This document shows, piece after piece, positions 58,836-64,000 of a DNA stretch of 64,000 bases. The first letter of the stretch is position 1. Every line of letters starts with the position of its first letter. The notes beneath the pieces were generated by a model. That model did not search any database. It saw only the letters and a program-made list of their open reading frames with translations, and was not told the origin of the DNA. The DNA comes from Magnolia sinica (lineage: Eukaryota; Streptophyta; Magnoliopsida; Magnoliales; Magnoliaceae). Location: assembly GCF_029962835.1 (NCBI RefSeq), contig NC_080574.1, positions 28,494,001-28,558,000 on the forward strand, given 5' to 3'. The position numbers and the translations under genes are program-made.

Positions 58836-60153
58836 AATACTAAAATATTAAATTTATAGGCTAGACTCCTATGTTAGTTTAGCACTATTTTGGAAATGGT
58901 GGAGACTTATCTTCCTCACACGTGACAGTGGTGTGCAGCTATCCAGACCATCCAAATTGTGGGTCCCATTATGGATAGAGCATAAGTCTAACATCTCACT
59001 GTTTACGCAATCCTAACCATCCAATTAATGGCTATCAAATGGATCGTTAGAGTAAAATAATGAATGTTCCAAATTCGAAGGTAGTGCAATTGGTCAGTTA
59101 TGCTCCATCCACAGTTGGCTCAGCAATTTGAATCATCTGGATTGCCATACAGCTATGGCATGTTAACCATTGAAGAGTCACCACCATTTTTTAAATGATG
59201 CAAAACTAATGGAGTCTGGCCCTAAATTTATGGTTGTCCCAAATCTGATCATGATGTTTTTGGGGTGGCCTGTCCCAACTCCAATCATGATTTTCTGGGG
59301 TTACCCATACCAACTCAAACAGAGTTGACTTAGTTGAGTCTTGTTGGTTTCAGTTGGCAACAAAACGAGTTACCAACCTAAACAGGACAGAAATGGAATG
59401 AGTCTGGGGCTTGTTGTACAGATTGCACTCCAAAATGCTATCTGTAAGAGCCCATTTCTTCTTCTTCTTCTTCGGGAAACTATTTATATAAATTAGAGAT
59501 ATGCATTAGCAGGATGAAACCCACAAATAGAGGATGATGATGACAGTGTTGAGTAGCCACGGGCCCACAGTCAGCACGTAATTCTTTCTAGTGGTGACTG
59601 GTGAGTGTTATTCACTTATTTATCATCCTTAAAAAAAAATTATTCACCTATTTGTGGGCAATTTATTAGTTATTTACTTATTTGCATCTATGTTTGTGTT
59701 TGACACTTTTAACTATTGATAATTTGATATTTGGTCAGATTTACCATACTTGTGACTATGGTTTGTGTCATCATTACATATTAGTGGACTTGTAATCTTA
59801 CGTATTGATATTAGAATACTGTATATTAGAATTTTAGAGTTGGTCAGCTACTAAGTACTCAACTTTAAACATGCAGCCCGATGGACAACATTCTTACCAA
59901 AGATTGGGCTGTTACACCATTCAATACATGTCCAAAACAAAAAATAACTGCATATTTGAGGTCCTCCCATTTTTTAGAAAAATTATGATTTTCTGTGAAA
60001 AAGAAAAAAAGAAAAAAGAAAAAAGGCCGTTACAGGCCATATCATATTGGCTAGCCAACATTAATCAAATAATGAACTCAAATGTTATTTCTCCCAAAAG
60101 AAGAAGTAGAAGTTGAACTGAATTTTGTAAAAATATACCTCTTTTTAATTGAT

Positions 60154-60198
<45 letters not shown>

Positions 60199-60240
60199 GA
60201 ATGATAACCAAATTGGTTCAATCTAAAAAAATAATAATCA
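58836..60240. other. Intergenic with an interspersed repeat and (TA)n
   Basis: 59883-60050 is similar to 7417-7640 (see there). (TA)n at 60157-60196. No gene. Confidence 0.5.
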
Positions 60241-60248
60241 GTTAAATG

Positions 60249-60520
60249 CAAGGTAATTCTATAACAGCAGTGCTGTTACCGTTACTCATCTCATAGTATT
60301 GCCAACACCTGGTTAAGAAGAGACTTTTGACCTCATACTGCACTGCAACAGTTGCATCACGAATCTGACTCCATGTTCTGTTCTTTCCACCGTTATTGTC
60401 ATTTTTTCTTTCCTTTTCTCTCTTTTTTATGTTTTGATAAAAACCTGTATCAGCCCCGTGATGGGCTGTAACAGGCCTTTTTTTTTCTGTAACGGCCGTC
60501 ACAGCTGTTTGAAAACCTTG
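60249..60520. mobile_element. hAT-like MITE, family B, 272 bp, perfect 8-bp duplication
   Basis: Starts CAAGGTAATTCTATAACAG and ends CAGCTGTTTGAAAACCTTG, inverted repeats. Flanked by GTTAAATG on both sides (60241-60248 and 60521-60528). Non-coding. Confidence 0.9.
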
Positions 60521-60528
60521 GTTAAATG

Positions 60529-62689
60529 TCAACTTCACGTGCAACCCACCTCATGTTCCAAGATGTCATGTGTGCAGGAATTCCAACCAGTGCATGAGGG
60601 TGGGCTGCCATGAATGAAGTTCACCTTGTAAAAAATTCAGGCCGGTCCACTCATCAGCCAGGCTATACTGGGCGTACATTAAATCAGATTGTTGGCAGTT
60701 CTGGTTTAAACCATCCATTGTTTCTGTACAGCATGGGCCCCACCTGGTGATCTTCACCATGGGCCATCTTATGAATGGTTCAATGTCCTACACATGTGAC
60801 ACGCTGGTCGGTAAGCTGGGTTCCCTGTGAAGTTCATATTCAACTAGATGAAGGTGGTGATGCCTATAGAGGGGCATGGATATAAAAATTCCTGGGGATT
60901 GGTAATTGGGTGAGAAGAAATCAAATATGCAGCTCGTTGAAAGAGATGAAGTGTGCCCAGACAAGGCTGTGGGTGCATATAGTGGCCTCTGGTAACTTAG
61001 ATTCTTATAGGTGGGCAGACTTCCATCATCATATGTATTAAATCTATAACCCCTCTAGCCTATAGTTGCATGGAATCTTCTACTCTGTGGGTCGCTCCCC
61101 CTTTTGGAATCTATGGTCACTAGACATTTCAGGATTAAAATAGCCTGTCTTTATTTGTTTGACAAGTTCCCATGGCACATCACTTCCCACCACAATGCGG
61201 AGTTTGGCAGGATGATTTTGTAGTGCATAGTATGCCAGCCCTCTCACTTTCTTCAGTATCTTTCTTCGAGTTACAAAGGTCTCCTTTCTCTCTCCACATT
61301 CATTTGTTCATGTGAAGGAGAACTCTTTTTCTTATTTTCTTTTTTTTTTGGGGTGGTATCATGGCACTCACATCATTTTTTGTATATGCATTGCACCAGT
61401 ACACCTGCACAAATGAAGGATCTAATTTATATGCATGTACACTCTTTTTATTTTTATTTTTTTGTGCATTCTGTTCCATTCCATCTTTGGTTACTTTTTT
61501 TTTTTTTTTATTCTGGCTTTTTTGTAGAGGATATTCACTGCCATGTTTGCTGAAGGAGCATCCCCTGTAATTTGTCAATTAGTTTGCCCTGGATCTGTTT
61601 GGACGGGTCTCAGAAGGTGGGCCAGAATTCTGTGTCCCATGGACAGGACCTCCCAGGCAACTATATACTACATTGAAATTTGGTATATTTGAACTTTGAG
61701 ATCACAATCATAGGTTTTAGCTGATTTGTTCATAATCAAAACATCCTTATGTCTGTTTTTCCATTGTCTGTGTTTTGTTTCTTCCTTTTTTTTTGGGGGG
61801 AATTTTTGTAATATATCACCATCACCATCATCATCATCATTCATGCTCATACTTATTTCATTTAATACCGTCAGGTTTTCTACATGCATTTCTTTTTTAG
61901 TTATCAAGGATGAGACCCCATGCGGGAAACCTGTATTTGTCACCAATGGTTGGTGATCTGTTGGCTCTCGTTTTGCCAGTAGTATCTTGAGTAGTACAAA
62001 ATACTTTTCTTTTACTGGGTTTTGACCAATGCAATTCCAGTAGAAACTGAGAGCTCATTCATGTTGATCCCTCACCATCCAACATGGTATGCATGTTCAA
62101 GATACTAGCCATCTGTTGTTAGGTGGATTGTTTTCACCTTGCTCCAACAATCGGACTGGTTCACTTGCAAGGCAAGGCTAATGTTCCAGACGAATGGATG
62201 AGTGGACGGGCCTGAGTTTTTGTGCCTGGGTAATTGGAATTTTGATGGGGGTTCATCCGATGGACGGTGCAAGATATTCTATACGTTAGTTGGTTTGGTG
62301 GCCCCCTCATGTTTTCAAACCCATTCTATCTTGATATGGAATCAAATAGTAAACCTTTGAATGGCAATGGAAGGCTCTTCTATGTAAAACCTTTTTGAGG
62401 TATGGAAATACATTATCCTGATGAAATACTGAAGAGGCGATTTGTGACACAGCAATGTGGCACAGGTGGGTAAGATCTCGGTCGTTCATCAGATGTGGTT
62501 CAATGGGAGCATTCCCTGGCCAAATGATAAGCCAGTTCGGTAATGAAGTCTACACAGCATTACGGACCTCGTAATTTTTCCTCTTACTCTCTCATTCGCG
62601 GAGCAACGAAAGCGTGCTTTACCCTTTTCAACCGATTATCTGACTGTTACCTGGTGCTCGCGTTACAAAAGAAACCGTCTTTCTTGCAT
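60529..62689. other. Intergenic, no gene seen
   Basis: Short foldback-type fragments (CATGGGCCCCACCTGGTG near 60735), CAT-rich simple repeats near 61818-61842 and several poly-T tracts. Small frames here have no recognisable product. Confidence 0.5.
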
Positions 62690-62815
62690 CAGATTCAAGG
62701 ATACAAATGGCCCTGACTGTCGATGGGCCAGGCGTGGGCGTATTGGTTTCAAAATTTTGAATAAGCCAGTCAGCTTAGCAAAACCCTAGGCCTGGCCCAT
62801 TGACACCATACGCAT
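62690..62815. mobile_element. Small hAT-MITE-like repeat
   Basis: GATGGGCCAGGCGTGGGC at about 62722 faces CTAGGCCTGGCCCATTGAC at about 62788, inverted repeats like those of the 118-bp MITE at 55265. No clear 8-bp duplication. Confidence 0.5.
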
Positions 62816-63169
62816 CTATGTTTCATATTTAAGGGTTTTTATTTATTTATTTATTATAAATATCCCAACCACTAGGGCTCATGCCCTCAATATCCATACC
62901 ATTGGTGGATGGACACGACTTCAAAATCTTCTGGCCAAAGATTGTGCCTATTATTATTATTATTATTTTTTTATCAGTTTAGTGTGAACTTTTTACAGTT
63001 TCTTTGTAGTAGCATCATTGGCATGATGCGAGTCAAATGGAATTTCATAATTTCACATGGAATTTTATGTAGACCTCCGGTCATTAAGAGTGATATTTAT
63101 TTTGTTGTGAGAGAGAGAATCATCATTGTATTGAGAGGATGTAGAAAAACCCTTAGCTTCCAACAAGGT
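62816..63169. other. Left edge region of the copia remnant
   Basis: AT-rich with a (TTA)n tract near 62945. May include the untranslated leader of the copia-type element, but no LTR is recognised. Confidence 0.4.
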
Positions 63170-63960
63170 TCTTCTGATGAAGATGTATGATGGCGGAAAC
63201 ATGGCTGAGCATCTCAAGGAGTTCAACACAGTGATGAGCCAGTTAGAGTCTGTAGGCCTTAATTTTGATGACGAAATCATAGCTCTTTTGATCTTATCAA
63301 TGTTACCAAACAGTTGTGACAGTTTGGTGGTAGCCGTGAGTAATTCTATCGAATTAGCGAAGTTGAAGTATTGAGGAATCTTATAGAAAAGTCTCGGGAT
63401 CTTTACGTGAAACATTAGGGAATACTTTAAATGTCAAAGAAAGGGAAAGAACACCAAATAAACGAAACAAAAATCATGGTTAATCGAGATCAAAGAATAA
63501 CATATCATTCAAGCCTCCACAAGACAATGGTGATGGTTGTTGGAATTACGGCAAAAGGGACACATGAAGTGGGACTATAAAGCTCTGAAGAAATAGATTC
63601 TGGTGCCTCGTTTAATGCTACTTCATGTAGGAATGTTCTTTATAATTATGTACATGATAATCTGGGAAAAATCTATTTGGGAGATGATGAATCTTGTTCT
63701 ATTGTTGGAAAGGGAGACGTTCAAATAAACCAATCAAATGGGACAATGCCGAAGCTGAAAGATGTCATGCATGTTCCAAATCTGCAAAAGAAATTTGATC
63801 TCAGTTGACCAACTTGCCAATTCTAGACACAATGACCTTTATTAGCGATTCGTGGAAGATCAAGAAGGGGGCTATGATAATTGCTCAATGTAAGAAAGAA
63901 GGCACTCTTTACTTGACTTTCAACTCTAATAGTTCTATTGCAGTTACATAATTAGGGGTG
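63170..63960 (+). mobile_element. Ty1/copia gag-protease remnant, fossil
   Basis: 63177-63374 encodes a copia-type gag piece (LKEFNTVMSQLESVGLNF, SMLPNSCDSLVVAVSNS). Downstream come a zinc-knuckle-like stretch near 63540, a DSGASFN protease motif near 63600 and KLKDVMHVPNLQKKFDLS near 63755. It is broken in several places and continues towards or beyond the right edge of the window. LTRs are not seen. Confidence 0.8.
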
Positions 63961-64000
63961 GACACGCGTCTATGATATCACATACTTGGGCACATGAGCG

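Overview
This is nuclear DNA of a flowering plant. It is gene-poor and packed with transposable elements. Three protein-coding loci look real: an intronless PLS-type pentatricopeptide (PPR) gene at 38406-40202 (+), an intronless RING-H2 E3 ubiquitin ligase gene at 44034-45110 (+), and the last two exons of an EAPP-type (E2F-associated phosphoprotein) gene at 7912-15900 (-), separated by a 7,579-bp intron. A magnoliid host (Laurales or Magnoliales) is my inference. It rests on a foldback repeat family with GGGCCCACC ends, present here in about ten copies, which I associate from memory with magnoliid genomes.

Layout. 1-7300: intergenic DNA with foldback MITEs and an AT-rich tandem array with a period near 155 bp. 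7912-15900: EAPP-type gene whose large intron holds an RTE-type LINE tail, a Harbinger-like MITE with TTA duplications and a 904-bp hAT-like element. 17810-23909: a 5'-truncated L1-type LINE (-) with a 17-bp target-site duplication, into which a Ty3-related LTR block was placed between two identical 119-bp copies of LINE sequence. 24658-26883: tandem duplications, a foldback MITE with its left arm present three times, and an LTR. 26888-36340: an old, broken Ty3/gypsy chromovirus (-) carrying nested insertions: a hAT MITE, and a hAT-like element that itself holds a solo LTR, four foldback MITEs and a second copy of its own family.

36340-45110: the gene-bearing part. Each intact gene has a GGGCCCACC foldback element ending shortly before its start codon (about 240 bp for the PPR gene, 172 bp for the RING gene). 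The RING gene also has a perfect three-unit heat-shock-element match 120 bp before its ATG. 46000-48200: a second hAT-like MITE family with perfect 8-bp duplications, one copy sitting in a decayed hAT transposase. 48250-56935: several L1-type LINE remnants, a nuclear copy of plastid 23S rRNA and a 391-bp tandem duplication. 57000-64000: mostly unremarkable intergenic DNA, further MITEs, and a broken Ty1/copia gag-protease remnant at the right edge.

The three genes show no operon-like or pathway link. I found no CRISPR array, no tRNA gene and no gene cluster suggesting an undescribed biochemical system. The most unusual features are structural: the LTR block inside a perfect 119-bp duplication, a five-step insertion history dated by target-site duplications, and the GGGCCCACC foldback family with exchangeable ends lying next to gene starts.
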